Under the pieces are notes generated by a model. That model made no database searches, had not been told where the DNA came from, and worked only from the letters and a program-made list of their open reading frames with translations. The position numbers and the translations under genes are program-made. 64,000 nt of DNA from Hippasteria phrygiana (lineage: Eukaryota > Echinodermata > Asteroidea > Valvatida > Goniasteridae), in the NCBI GenBank assembly GCA_037893225.1, contig JAZGUH010000001.1, positions 372,001-436,000 on the forward strand. The letters are read 5' to 3'. This document shows, in pieces, positions 11,493-26,400 of this stretch; position 1 is the stretch's first letter; each line of letters begins with the position of its first letter.

Positions 11493-14400
11493 CTAGAGAG
11501 AGAAAGATCAAACAAACGACAGTGAATTTGGGACAAATTACTGGTTGTGATACAAATTCTCATACAAATTGACGGTGGATAAACCTTTGGCTATTTTGTT
11601 CCTATTTGTTTTGGATTACACCAACTTACCCACCTTTTGGGGGCCCAGGCCACTTACAGCCAGAGGTTGGGGTAGATCCCCTTCAGATCTTGATCAAACA
11701 GTAATAGATTTTTAATAACCCTAACCCCTATGGCACTTTACCGGGAAGTCTCCTGAACCTGTCAAAATCCAACACTGTGCAGTATACCTATGGCACATTC
11801 TTTGGACTTGGACAAATTGGGGCATCATAGCTCCATGTAAAGTAATGTTGCCAAGGCGCTACCAGTCCTGAACCCATCAAAATACAACACATCATGATGT
11901 TGGATTTTGGCAGATTTGGGATGGTTGGAGTTAAAAATGCAAATGTGGATACCCATGATATAAATTGAACTTCAATTATTAAACCAAAGGGTTTTGTAGT
12001 TATGATACAATATGCATGCTACACCTTGGGTGCGTTCGAGTAGCTCACCCAGATCGACTCGGGTGAAGGCAGGCAGACAGATTAGCCACGAGAGCCGGGC
12101 TAATAGAATGCACAAACGGCAACCTCTCGTGTCATTGTCACCTCACACTTGAGTTAGCCATATTCTATTCCCCACTGGATCGAGCAGAGTCTGTGGGGAA
12201 TCAGAATGACTACGCATGCGTGTGATGTAATTCCACCAGTGACTCTGCTTCGCAAGCAGGGTCTGTGGTGGCTGACCCGAGTGATGAGCCCCGGGAATGA
12301 CACAAGAGCTAATCGAACAGCACAGGTCTAACCCGAGTCGACCCGGGTGAGCTACTCGAACGCACCCCATGTTATGTGGATGCATGGTTTCTATGTACAA
12401 GGTCACTGAAGCAAATCACAGCAGTTTTCACCTGCCATTGGGAGAAAGTTGCATTTCGTGAGGACCATGCCCCTGATTTTTATAAATTTCATGTCAAAGA
12501 GTGGCAGGGCTGAAGTTAAAAAGGCTCTGAGCAAAAACAAAAAGCAGTGACACTATCGTGGACAAATTCTTCCCCCAGCTCTTTGACAGTTAACATTCAA
12601 AGGCAAGCAATAAACAAATATTCTGACAATGGCATAGACAAATCTGACCTTAAATTTGTTATTGACCTATACTGGAGGGTCACGGGAGGCCATTGTATCA
12701 TCCTTTTGTCAACCCCAACCTTGGGTGACTGAATACAATAAATGCTTGCAGCCTACAAAAGCATGACTTACTGTACAGATGTGGATGGCCCCGTATTATG
12801 GCCACATTCATCCTGCCCATAAAAGCTTGGTCTGGTTCATCTATCATAAATAATTGTAAATTCTGGCTAAAAAAGTTGTTCCCGAGACAGAGCTGCTCCT
12901 TATTCTCCTGATGAGACAGACCTCTTAACCTCTTGAATATGGATAATACGGATGACAGCCATAGCCACGGTTTGAAAAAGACCACCCAGTTTTTGTCTAC
13001 ATGCGCATTCCTGCACATACTCAATCCATTCCTGTTTCAACTATATTGTTCTTGAATGAGAGTGTAATGAATAGATGGAGCTTTTTCAAAGAAAGCTTTC
13101 GTTCACACAAAAGGGGGGCTCCATGTGTGATGAATAGGACCAGCCCCCCATCAGTAACAGCCGGAAACAAGGGGTTATAATAAGCCAAGATGTGAAGGAG
13201 ACCTATGAGCTTACCCTTAGCCTTCTGATGCCAGCCCGCGTTATCAACTGGCAATCGTACAGCTCTATCCTCTGCAAGCTCTGACATCCCATTAGGTGCT
13301 CTAGCGACACGTCGGTGATCAGTGGGCAGTTGTCTAGCTCAATGACCTGCAGGTGCTCCGTAGCGCACGCACTGGTACCTATGTGGCGGATGCCCTCGTC
13401 CGTGATCAACTCGCAGTGGGAGAAGCTCTGTCGGCCAAGAGAAAAAAAATGAGGTTGCGATGACTGGAGGAAGATAATGCAGCCTTGGTAACCCAGATCA
13501 GGGCCCCAATTCTATTTAGCAGAAAATCTTGCTTAACAAAGAGAACCCTATTTAGAAACCCTTTTTCGTACTGGTCTAATCCCCGTTTGCTTACCTGGTT
13601 CTAAGCCGGATGCTGCCCAGGTACTCGAGTGTGTCACCTGCTTCCAAGCAGACATTAACTTACTGCTAACCATGCTAAATCTAACAACATCCAACAATGG
13701 ATACCTTCTGTTGGATTTTGCTGATGTGGGCTGTGAACAGAACATCTTTTCTTCTAGTTGTTGGATTCTGTAAGATTTAGCAGGCTTCACACTTTTCTCA
13801 CCGAAAAATAATATATTCACTCATGAATTTTCCTGAGCGTACATGTAGCACAAGATTTGCATGTGTAACTCAAATTCATTGACAAACTGCAAGACTGATG
13901 CTTACCAACTCCTGCATTGCCGGGCAACCATTGGCCAAGTGCAAAAGTGTGGCATCAGTAATCTGGGGGAAACAAATATTTGGACATGTATAATTCCTAC
14001 AAGTGCTTACAGAAAGCTTTAATAAGTTTCACAGTTTACTGTGAATTTAGTAGTATTTAAATACTTTCCAGAGTAACTTTTGGAGAAAATTTTAGGAGAG
14101 TTGGTGACAAAATCACCCATCCATTCTCAAAGTAGCGTATGGCCCAGAATAATAACAATTGATAGGTAGCTCAGTCGGAAGATCACTGGGACAGTCGCAA
14201 GTTCAAATCCATTGTAAAAATTGACAAAAGTGAAAATTGAATTTTGTTTCTATACCCTGATAGATCATTATCTGTCACAGGAGGGTGGTGGTGGTGTTGT
14301 GATGCCGAATTCAGGCACTCACTTTACAAGAAAACAGATCTCCAAATATAATCCATTTCACTATTTTGTTATTCAAACGATGGAACTTTGCATTGACATG

Positions 14401-17400
14401 ATGTAAATTCAATATTGGTTTTTTTGCCCTTCACCGACGTATTTTATAAATACTGTGTACTCAGTGTACTTATTGGATTCAAACCAGCCAGGCGACTCCG
14501 GCAAGCTCGGTGGTCGAGTGGTAAGACATCTGCACTAGAAAGCAGGAGTTCGTGGGTTCGAGTCCCACCCGAGTGATTCTTTTGTCAAATAATCTCTCGG
14601 GGCAACACTGAGTATACAGTGTTTATAAAAAACGTAGGTGAAGGGCAAACAAAAACCAATATTGGACTATTTTGTTAATAAATGTTATTAACTAAGTTAC
14701 TACTGTTACCAAAAAAAGAATTAATGTGAAAACAAAATTAACAGTGAAAAGTTAACGGAGAATCAATTCTAGCTTTTATGCAGAAATCAATTTTCGTGGT
14801 TAAATGTTTTCCTCCAATGACACCACTCGTGTTCTCATGAATATTCACATTACAAAAGATCTAAGATATTACAAAAAGGTGAAAACACACCTTGAAAATG
14901 ACCGAAAAATGTTAGAATTCTCATAACAGATGCATATCTTGCAGTCATGTTAAAACAAAATTACACTTTGACGGCCTTTTCCGTTCAAATCCAAATACTT
15001 TAAAACCTTACCAATGAACACTCTTCAAGATCCATTCTTTCTAATTCTGAACACGTCTGGAAGGAAACAAAGTCACAATATAAATTGGCAATAAACAGAA
15101 TGACAATAGGAAAACAAGAACAATTCTGCACAGATGTTTCTTTCAAACTTTCGCCATCTCATATGGTTTGCTTTAAAAGCACAGCAACCATTTACCTTTT
15201 TTTTAAACATCTATCATTAATAACCAAATCTTAATTATTAGCACTTTGTATGTATTTTCAACTGGTAAACTGTTGATTGCAAGTAAATGTTTTGTTAAGC
15301 TGGTTACTTACTCTTGCTAATGCTTGAAAACCATTGTCTGTGAATTGAGAGCACCCGGCCACCTCCAATGTTCTGTCAAACAAAAACAGAGGTCAGAAGT
15401 TACAGAAAATAATAGGAAACAATGAAATCAAACCAGGTTTGCCCTCGGCTGAGGATCTTGACCAAATTTGCATAATGCTGGATTCTGTGTTTATGGCCTG
15501 TAATTCGGTGCTAAATGAGCTGGCAAAGAAATCCTGCACTTACACCATATGCATATTAACCACTTACGCAGAAAAAGCAGCTGACTGCTTGTTGAATGGT
15601 TGTGTGTAAAGTTTGTTTAATGAACATTTCTCTTTCACATGGTGTAAAAATGAAAGTCATAACTGCTAAAATAGCAAAGTTACGGCTGTTTTCTCTTCTG
15701 GCCCACTTTATTAAACAGGAAAGTTGTTTATCACATGAACCATGGAGGAAGCACTCCATTAGCCTTTTAGAGGTATGGCGGACACAATAGGAGGGCGCTA
15801 TTTGATTTGGGTAAAACCTGTGTATTTATACCCAAATAAAATAGCGCCCTCCTATTGTGTCCACCATACCTCTAAAAGGCTAATACACATAACTCTACAG
15901 GGAAACTTCAGATACAGTTTTCACAAAATATTGTAATGGTGACACATGAATTGGACAGTACCATTGGAAAGATCCAAACAAGCTCTTTCTGTTGGTATCT
16001 AGATCATGTATGGATGGCGAAAAACACAAGCACTACAGTTCATTGAAACATGGTGAATACATGTACATTGTTGTTTGGATACTCTGGTGTGTGGTTTCCT
16101 TGTTAAGTAAACTTGACATTGGTAAGCAACAGGGGTGCTGTGGCTTGTCAAGTAAACTCAACATTATGTCCAGCTGTTATTGACTGGGGGGGGGGGGGGG
16201 GGGGGGGGGGCGATGGTGTGCCAAGAATGGGCTGTGCAACCAAGCGTAAATGCAAACAATAGACACCACACTGAATACAGTGGTTCTATTCATCCATGTT
16301 CTGTTCATCCCCCTTTCGTGTGAATAAAAGCCTTGCAAGTTGAAAAAGCTCCATCTATTCATTACTCTCCCATTCAAGAATATAGTTGAAACATGAATGG
16401 ATTGAGTACGTGCAGGAATGCGGGTATAGATGACAACCGGCCAGGTGGTCTTTTTCAAACTGCGGCTATGGCCATTGTCCTCATTCAAGAGGAAAAAACT
16501 GGGTCATTCTAACAGGCTGGGGCACAGTGTCCCTGTTCCCATCCATATCCTGCTGTGGGGTAATTTCAGTAGTCTACTTATCACTGCACAGTTTTGCTAT
16601 GCATTGCATAGTTAAGGACAACGCACAGAATGGAACCATACCAACTTTGAGCTAGTTACTCTTACTTGAGATACAATTCAATCAACTGCAATAGACAAAT
16701 CCTGGCTTTGTTTTTGATTTAAGAATATTTTTCCATTTTTTTCTTAATCTGAGAACATTTAAGAACATTTAAGGACATTTAAGGAAAAGGTTTCTTAAAT
16801 CAAGAAATGGATATTGGAAACATTTTCTTGCTATTACTCCCTAGAAAAAAAAAACTTGTTTTGAGTTTTTTCTTCTGTCTCTCAAAATAGGAACACAGTT
16901 TTTGGCACTGCCTGAGAAATACCCTTTGATCAACAAGGTGATTGGATAACAGAGTTTGAAAATGGCCTCTACGTTGCACCCGCTTGCTGGCGCACTGTAT
17001 TGTGAATTGCCCCAGTAAAAATGACAACTCTATATAATGACAATGAAATTACAGTACCCAAGACATTGTACAACAAATATGTTTGTTATACCATGGTATT
17101 AAATTGGGAGATCTGATTGGTCAATAACCGGTCATATGGTTTGTTACAAAAGTTCATGTGTTACTCCAAAACAGATGTACCCGGGTTACATCACTCTAAA
17201 AAGTGATGTACTCCGTGGAGTACATTACCTTGATCGTCCCCAGAGCTGCACTGAACAACAAGTTTTTTTAAAGAAGCAGATCCTGGGGAAAAGGTTTCGT
17301 TGTCCCTGGTACTACGCGATATAGGGAACAGTTAAAACGAAAGCAAAGTTTGGAAGAGTGACCTTCCGTTGCCGCCATTACTGTTTACGTTTCGTCTGCT

Positions 17401-20400
17401 CTTTCACGTTCAAACTAACGTTACTCAGGATTTGTACAGGCATGTATTTAATACCATGGTATAACAAAACAATTGCTGTCTGCTGTGATGTAGTCCATGG
17501 GTTTTGTAAACCCTCGCGGGGAAATGGCACCGTCGGCTTCGCCTCAGGTGCCATTTGCCCCCTCGACCACATCACAGCGGACAATTGTATAATAGATTTT
17601 TAATTTTCTAATTTTTTTTTTTTACTGAATTACTTCGAAATACCTTACTAGACTAAGTTAATAGCAATCTCAATCATCCTGTGAAATGATGGCACCTGGT
17701 GTGCTGTCGTTTTCAAGAAAAGTTGAAATTTATATCGTTTTCCAACGATTGTTACGAGGAGCAATCGTTGGAAATTTTGTTTTTAAATACTGTCCTCTAT
17801 TGATCAAATGTATTTAGTCTGCGTTGCATCTAAAATGGGTTAACAATCTGAAAACGGGTGCAAGGTTGCAATTATTTGTAAATAGTACAAGCGTGTGTCG
17901 GGTAGTGTACCGAAGCGACAGAGGATGCTATAACAAATCCAGTTAACTGCCGCCCGACGGTTGAAAACAAACGCCGTTTTTCTCTCGTTTTTTTTAGCCA
18001 TCCAAGAACGCAAAACTTTGAACAGGTCAGTGAAACGATATTTCCTATAAAATACTAACCCCCAAATCCGCCATTTCTGAAAATTGCAGCAATGACCAAT
18101 CATGTACACTTTGAGTACGGTATTTTACGGGAGACATCGGGGTGCCGCGGCGGTTATGGCAGCCAAGCGAACCGCTACAATGTGTTTGTGCAGTCAAGCG
18201 AAACATATACACAATAATCCAACAATGGATTGAAACTGCACAAACGGCAGCCAATTGTGTCATCCGGCCTGGTGGCACTGTTTTTTTGGCGCATATTTGC
18301 GGCATCCGTACGCAAGGGGTTAAATGTGTGAACATTAAACACTCCTACTCAGACAATGGCCTGCCTGCATGTACATGTAGACCCTGAACTTTGAATTGGA
18401 GTTTTGTTATCTATATTGTTTGACATCATAGAATGAAGTGATACAAGCATCAGTATTTGGCAAATATCTGCACTCCAGACCACCCCAGGTAAGGAACCCA
18501 TTGTGACTTATGTAAAGGTCAATTTGACGCATGATTTTGTACGTTGTCAGACTGCAGTAGTGACATCTTCCCTAGACAACCTAACTTTGTGTAACTTTGA
18601 AACAATATATGTATATACTGCTGCAAACTGCTTGCTAACTGGAAAGATATATGTGGCCCGATATATGTGGCCCGATATATGTGGCCCGATATATGTGGCC
18701 CGATATATGTGGCCCGATATATGTGGCCCGATATATGTGGCCCGATATATGTGGCCCGATATATGTGGCCCGATATATGTGGCCCGATATATGTGGCCCG
18801 ATATATGTGGCCCGATATATGTGGCCCGATATATGTGGCCCGATATATGTGGCCCGATATATGTGGCCCGATATATGTGGCCCGATATATGTGGCCCGAT
18901 ATATGTGGCCCGATATATGTGGCCCGATATATGTGGCCCGATATATGTGGCCCGATATATGTGACCCGATATATGTGACCCGATATATGTGACCCGATAT
19001 ATGTGACCCGATATATGTGACCCGATATATGTGACCCGATATATGTGACCCGATATATGTGACCCGATATATGTGACCCGATATATGTGACCCAAAAATT
19101 TCTAAAACAAAGTCGATTTTTGGATTTTAAAATTTGTACACTTGAAAAGCACTGTTATATCCAGAGTGTTAAAACTGAATTCAATCTCAATACGGTTCAC
19201 AATTTTTAGAACTCATTTTCTCAAAACAAAACAACTTCCAAAGGTATAAAAAAAATAGAAAAATACCAAAAATTGTTTTTAGTTGTAATTATTGAAAATG
19301 CCAAAAACTGTTTTTGTATAAGTCCCCCCCTTCAAATTATTTGTGGATGCAAGATTTTTCAGGGAACTTTTTTTGCAAAAAAACCAAGAACAAAAAAAAG
19401 AACAACATTTTTGGCCCAACCATAAAAGCTTTGAGAGCTAGTTACTCTTACTTGAAATACAATTGAATCAACTGCAATAGACAAAACCATGCTTGTTTTT
19501 GATTTATGAATATTTTTCCTTTATAATTTGAGAACATTGGCCCAGCCCCTCCCCATTCTAGATCCAGCCGTATCTTCATAGAAGACACATAGAAGATGTT
19601 TGAAATTGCAGTTTCAATCCATTGTTGGATTAAACAGTGCCACCAGGCCGGATGACGCCATTGGCCGCTGTTTGTGCAGTTTCAATCCATTGTTGAATTA
19701 TTGAGTATGTTACGCTCGACTGCACAAACACAAACAGAGTTTTTTTGTTGTGTTTTTCACCCAAGTTCGCTCCGAACAAGGCTAAACGCCACTTGAGGTA
19801 CGAGAGCAAAAAATACCAAAAAAAGTAGGAATTAATATTTCTCTTAAAGCAGGAAAGATTTTAAGATGAAGGGAGACAGGCACCAGGCAAAGAATTCCAC
19901 ATAGATACAGAACGAGGGAAAAAGCTATTGCCATAGCTTTTCGTTCTACATCTGCATTTGTAGCTATAGCTAGAGTATAATAATGGGAACAGACGGAAAG
20001 TCAAGTTTTAACCTCAAACACCCTAACTGGAGGAACCGAGCTGGGCAAGCCAGTGGAACATTTACCATGGAAATATCTGTAGAACAGACTAAGAGTAGCA
20101 GCAGACCTCTCCAACCAAATCAACTATGCACTTCTGTACTCTAATAAAGATAAATTGAACCCCATACATTTTTATGCAGGTGAAATACGGTAAAGTCACA
20201 ATGCCTTCCTTGAGGCACAAGAAGATGATTGATGGTGGCTGGGGTATTGTCATTGCTTTGGCTGCCTTCGTTAGTATGTTCTTGCTTATTATTATGAGCC
20301 GGAGTACAGGAATTCTGTACCTCAGCTGGCAAATTGAATTTGATTCGACGGCCCTGCAAACTGGAGTGATCGCCAGCATTATTACATCCACATCTAACTT

Positions 20401-23400
20401 TGGAGGTGAGTCTATTGAACAGAATCTGTCTTGCTGACATAAAACTGTTTTTCTTTATTTACTTTTGTGCTGCAACAGTAATTAATTAATTGGTACATTA
20501 GTTTTTGGAGATCTGGCAGACAGCTCTTTAAATATAGGGTTAAATTGATGATTTGAACATTTCTTAAGTTGATGCTCGTTCTGTTTTTCACTTATTTTTC
20601 AAATTCAACAGGTCTACCAAGTTAATGACGTCACACTGTGTATTGAACGTTTGCCACGTGAGGGCATGCAACAAGATGACCATGTCATAGTTTTTGCTTT
20701 TGCCGGCGAAACGTATGCAGATGGTTACTTTGAGGACTATTTTTACTTTGTATTAATTAGGCCGGACCAAAAGGACACCACTGTTTCCTTTAGAGTTTGA
20801 AAAGCGTAGTCTTGGTGTTTGCTGCAAAAGCAGGCAGAAACTAACAGTCATAAATGCCTCAGCGAGTTTCACTATCCCTATTGGTCGAGAGCCTGTCACG
20901 TGGGTGTGTTTAAACGGTTGTTTTAACACGGCTGGAAGTTGTTTAAACACGGCGCGGTTTTAAACATGTTTTCCGGTGTCACACGAAATGTAGAGTCCTA
21001 CAAAATCTGGTCCATTTTATTGGTTGAACACTCGAGCGACCAGTCACTCTCCTAATAACGCAAGCGCAATACTACCGATGCGTCCGTATTTAGAGTCCAT
21101 AATTTCACGCTACACCGGCACTGCTGCGTTCTGCACCACCTGGCGAGCGCGTCGCGTGCGCATCAATTTCCATATAAGGACATGTTTACCACTACTCGCG
21201 CGTGGCACGAACCATTAAATAGCTGAAGGGGTGTTTTACAAACCAAGGTAAAACAAATTAAACAAAATCATTGGAAATTTAAAATTTTCGGTGGTTTTTG
21301 CTTAATTATACAAAAAGGTATTTTATGAATGGGAATAAATATGTGCTGGGCCGGTTTTAAACGTACGTTTAAAACCGCCTTGGGGCCTGGACGCTGATAA
21401 TGACCCTAGCCTTCGGCTCGGGTCATTATCAAGCGCCCAGGCCCGAAGGCGGTTTTAAACGTACGTTTAAAATCGCCCAGCACATATTTATTCCCTTATT
21501 ATCCCAACTTGCATGTAATGAAATGCATGTCATGATACTACAGCCTGCTGTTCCAATCCCAACTGGCTGCATGAATACAGTGAGGAAGACATGGTGTGAC
21601 ATTATTACATCATTGGGAGATTATTTGATACGTTCTATTTGAACTGTGTTAGATCTATTGTGTTCCTTTTCTTTCCCTTTTATCTATTTTAGGGCCGTCA
21701 ACCACTGTGAGGCACACCAGGCCACTCTGTTGATGGATGAACATATTCAACTTTATGAGTTCAATTTGAACGATGTGTGGATTTTGTTTCCCCCTACAGC
21801 TGTTCCTGCAGGTGTAATTTGCAATCGATATGGGTATCGATTCACGTGCATCTTGGGAGGTTTCATAACGTCTTTTGCCATGTTCATGAGCTACTGGGCT
21901 TCAAATCTGATCCACATGTACATCATAGGAGTTTTCATAGGTACACAATCTTGAAACTCCTTGGGGGAAAAAAACTGTTAGCAGTGCACACAGTGTATTG
22001 CACTCAACTTGAAAGATTCTTAAGGCAATTAACCTTTGTAATCCACATGATTTACTGAAGCAAAACAATTTACAGAGGACCTCGCTGATTGAAATAAAAA
22101 AAATAAAAACTAGACCCATTAATTAAACCCGCCCCTTGACATAAGTCCAACATGGATGTGTATATTTGTAGCACGCAAGGCTGCAGCATGCAGGGTGGCA
22201 CTGTAGTGGTGCGCATTACCCAGGCACACAGTGAGCTGGGATTACTGGTCGATTTGCCAAAGCACCAACAAACATTCTAAACAAAAATGAAAAAAAAATG
22301 CCAAAGAGATAACTAACAAATGAGCAACCATAAAACCGACACACCAATGCAGGTATTAAATGGAAATTCCTAACCAAATTTTATATTTTCCCATTTGTTG
22401 ACAGGTACTGGCTCAGCTTTTTCTTATCTGGCAGCCGCTGTGGTTATCGCAGACTATTTCAAGAAGTACTTTCCTCTAGTCAATGGATTTTCTATCGCTG
22501 GAATCAGCTTAAGTATTATTGTGTCCCCACTCCTTTTCCGCCTACTCCTCGATGCATATGGATGGCGGGGAAGCATGCTTATAACGGCTGCAATCTCTGC
22601 CAATCTATGTGTTGCTGGTGCACTGCTACGCCCAATTAGGAGGCAGAAACACAAGGAAACAGAAACAATGGGCCGTATTGGCATCAATCCAATCATAGAC
22701 GAAAGTTCGACAGAGGAACGAAAGTTCGACAGAGGAACAAAATCCTCCAGAATCACATCCAGGACTTGAGTCTGATGGAACCACAAGGAAATACGTTCCA
22801 TTGGTGGCTTTTGTGCGGGGCCTGTTCTCAGAATTAAAACTGGATCTGCTGCTGAAGAGTTATCGTTTTAGCCTTCACTGCCTGACCGGTTTTGAATTCT
22901 CGATGACCTACTCGTGTGTCATGATTTTCCTAGTGCCCAGGGCTCAATTCAGTGGGGTTGGTGAGCTTGAGGCAGCATTTCTGCTGAGCCTAGTTGGGTT
23001 TGGGAGTTTCGCCGGGCGGGTCACGAGCGGCTTCTTCGTGACCCGTAAAACACCCGTGGAAGCCCTCTACGCTTTCTCATTCTCACTGATTTGTGTTGGT
23101 CTTCTGTGTGCTCAAGCCGAGAGCTACAAATCCTTCATAGCTTCAGCGTGCATACTTGGTCTGGGCACCGGAGCCAACAGAGCATGGAGTAATATTCTAC
23201 TTCGTCAAATCCTTGGAGCATCTCGTGTGGCATCCGGGCTTGCAATAAATCTTCTATTTTGTGGTGTCGGGGACCTTATAGGTCCAATCATGGCAGGTAA
23301 TCTTGTGCAGACCTAGCTGACATTTTAAATCTTATACTGAAAATGGGACTACACTGTAGGTGTTTAAATGGGCTTTTCATGACGGGAGTCAAAATTTCCC

Positions 23401-26400
23401 TCACAAGTTTGATATGGATTACACTTCAGCTTCTAAGACTACCGACTCTAGACTCACCTCCAAACGTGTGACTTGGACAAGTTAGTTACCAAACATCTGG
23501 CTTAGAATCAATACCCTCTTTGTGTCCCAAACTGATGCAATCAATACATACCATTATTCATTATAACGAACGACCACTATAGTGAACATTTTTTGTGGAT
23601 CCCATGTTTATTATAGTGGCATTCTACTGTATATAAGTTTACATAAAACCAATTTCATAATTCATCCCAAACCAAACGAACCAAATCCAACTGAGTATTA
23701 CATGCATGAAGAAGGATTTCTCAAACAAATCCGTGCAAGTTTCTGACAAGTTTCTTTTATCAAAGTGAACAAAGAAACTGGCCGGAGCGGGATTCGAACC
23801 TGCGACCTCCGGGTTACCGTACCGGCGCTCTACCAACTGAGCTATCTTGCCCTATGTTGGCGGTCTCCCAAATTGTCAGTATCTTTGTTCGGGTGGACGC
23901 TAGTCAGAAGTCATAAACCCAGAATGCCGTATAGCCAGGGATCACACCCAATTTTACGAAGCGACATTGTGGGGATCACTCAATGAGGATACGACTTTTT
24001 AACTTATAATTCGTCAAACAATCCACAAGGGAAACTGACTAGGTAAATTTGTATACATTTTCAAAGTTTCTCTTTTCTTCTTTTCTTTGCAAAGGCATGA
24101 TGTACGACAACACAGGCACGTTCAGTATCGTTTTCTACATTTTGGCTGGTCTGGTTGCCGCTACTGGCTTGCAGATGCTGCTCATGCCTGTACTTGGCAG
24201 AGTTGAGCCCGATATTACTGAGGACGATGAAACGCCACCTCAAGTATAGTCACAGGATGTACTGATGCTACCAATAAGGACATCTGTCTCCCGAATTATG
24301 GCATTTTCAATAAATTTAAGAAATAGCCACGATTTGGAAAATGCAGTACAAGCTGTCCATAATTCAAATGAAATAAAAATATACTGCTTGCTAACTGGAA
24401 TAATATGAAATATATAATTGATATCAGTAAGGAAGGCCTGGTATTTCGATCAGAATCTTTCTTGAAGTCAGTGATTCCACAAGCTTTTAGGCAACGGAAA
24501 AGTAGTGTCCCCCCAAAAGAAATGGTAACCCACAAATAAATGGAAAATATGACCAACCTATGTACAGAATGAATATTATTATTGCTGTATTATAAACTAG
24601 GGGCGATAAGCTTTCCATTGATATCTTGGATAATGATTTCTCTGATCATACATCACTGACTTCCATTGTCTTGAAAATGGTATATAGAAACCTTGGGACA
24701 GCTTGTAAAATCCATTAGCAATTGTTAGGTTGGCATGGGCATCACCAGTTGAAAGAAATTTTATTTACGATAAACTTTTATGTTTATTTTAATGTTAATT
24801 TTTGTTTTTAAATTTAATTTTTAATTTTTAATTTTTAAATTTAAATTTTCAATTTTCAATTTTTATTATTTATTAAAATATTTGTATTTATTTTATTTTA
24901 TTTCTGATGTAATTTTTTATATGATACCTGTAAGTGGCGGGTCTCCGCTGTTGGATATCTAAATAAATAAATAAATAAACAGATCCTGTTTTGTTCTTGT
25001 TTTTCAAAGTTAGATCATGTTTTGTTAATATTTCCATAACTTTAACTGTTTTCACAAGTACAATGTCCACTGATCAGACTCAATCATCTTTTATCTCGAT
25101 GTTCTCATAATATTTTACACCGAACTGTCCCAGGTAAGTTTGTACATACCATTTTCAAGACAATGGAAGCCAGTGGTGCATGACCAAAGACGTGCATCCA
25201 AGATATCAATGCAAAGCTTATTACCCCTAGTGTGTGATAAAACCATAACAATGATCATTATGTACATAAATTGGTACATATTTTCCCTTTGTTGTGGATT
25301 ACCTTTTTTAGGGGACAACCTGTGTAAAAAAAAAAAAAATTATAGCGTAGACCCAAAGGTCTACGCATGTGTTCATTGTAAAACAAAAATTCCACGCTAT
25401 TTAAAAAAGTGTGATTTCATGGGGAAAACATACAGTTTTAGTAGGGCTAGTGAACTTTTTTTAAAGGTTTTATTTGTTTTGTTTAAGAGATTGCTTTCTC
25501 TGTAAAGCCCACCAAAAAATGAAACAAATCATGGTAAAATGGCCCCAATTGACCAGTACAACCCAAAGTTATGGCCAAATATATGTCGCTCAAAATGACA
25601 TTATTTTGAATAGGAAATGTGTACGAAAATGGTCAATTTTTGGGAAACAATAAAAAGGCATATTTAAACATCTGTCAAAGTGTAAATAAACACTTTAGTA
25701 ACTTTTAACTTGTTTTTTCCATTGTTTTCCAGAAATACTATTGGTTCCAGTTGGTTTTGAGTTGTTAAAAATCATAATGTGCAATAAAATTTTACACCAA
25801 AAATGATCAACGGCAAGGTTGAAAAATGACTTAGTCCAACCTAAACAACACAAACAAAACGCCCCCATCTAATACAAATGGAATAGTCCATAAAGCTATA
25901 CACATGTGGGAGTGGGTATGATCCATTTTTTACTACAGGGTAGAAAATTTAAATCCCACACTGGGGTAGAAGTTCCTGTTAAATTTAACAGGAAAATGAT
26001 GGTTAATTTCATCAACAAATATGGCTCAGGTGAAAGTGTGGCCACATCCCCAGATTTAACCCAATCGGACCTGTAGTTCTTAAGATTTAGGCCTTAGAAA
26101 AATGCACCTTTAATGTGACGTCATATATCACATGACGACGTCATCATTTCGTCAGTTTAGTTTGCATCTATCACACATCATGGTCTTAGCACATACCGAA
26201 ATTCAGCCCAATCGGACTTGCAATTCTGTAGATGTAGGCCTTAGAAAATGCACCATTAATCACGTTGGACTTGTCTGAAATCATAGTCACGAGATGGCGC
26301 TATACACATTTCCAGCTCAGACACTTTAGAAGAATATCTAAATTCCACCTCATTCTTGGAAATTCTGCAACTGCTAAGGTTGTCTGCTGCCCTCAACACA

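Noticed and set aside
18503..19095. Repeated ARYMWPDICGPIYV-type open frames
   Set aside because: The 14-bp period cycles through all three frames, so every frame is open. No flanking coding signal.
23777..23850. Functional tRNA gene (GATAGCTCAGTTGG with GGTTCGAATCC)
   Set aside because: The acceptor ends do not pair and the anticodon loop is irregular. The same unit is repeated as part of a 294-bp SINE with a target duplication.
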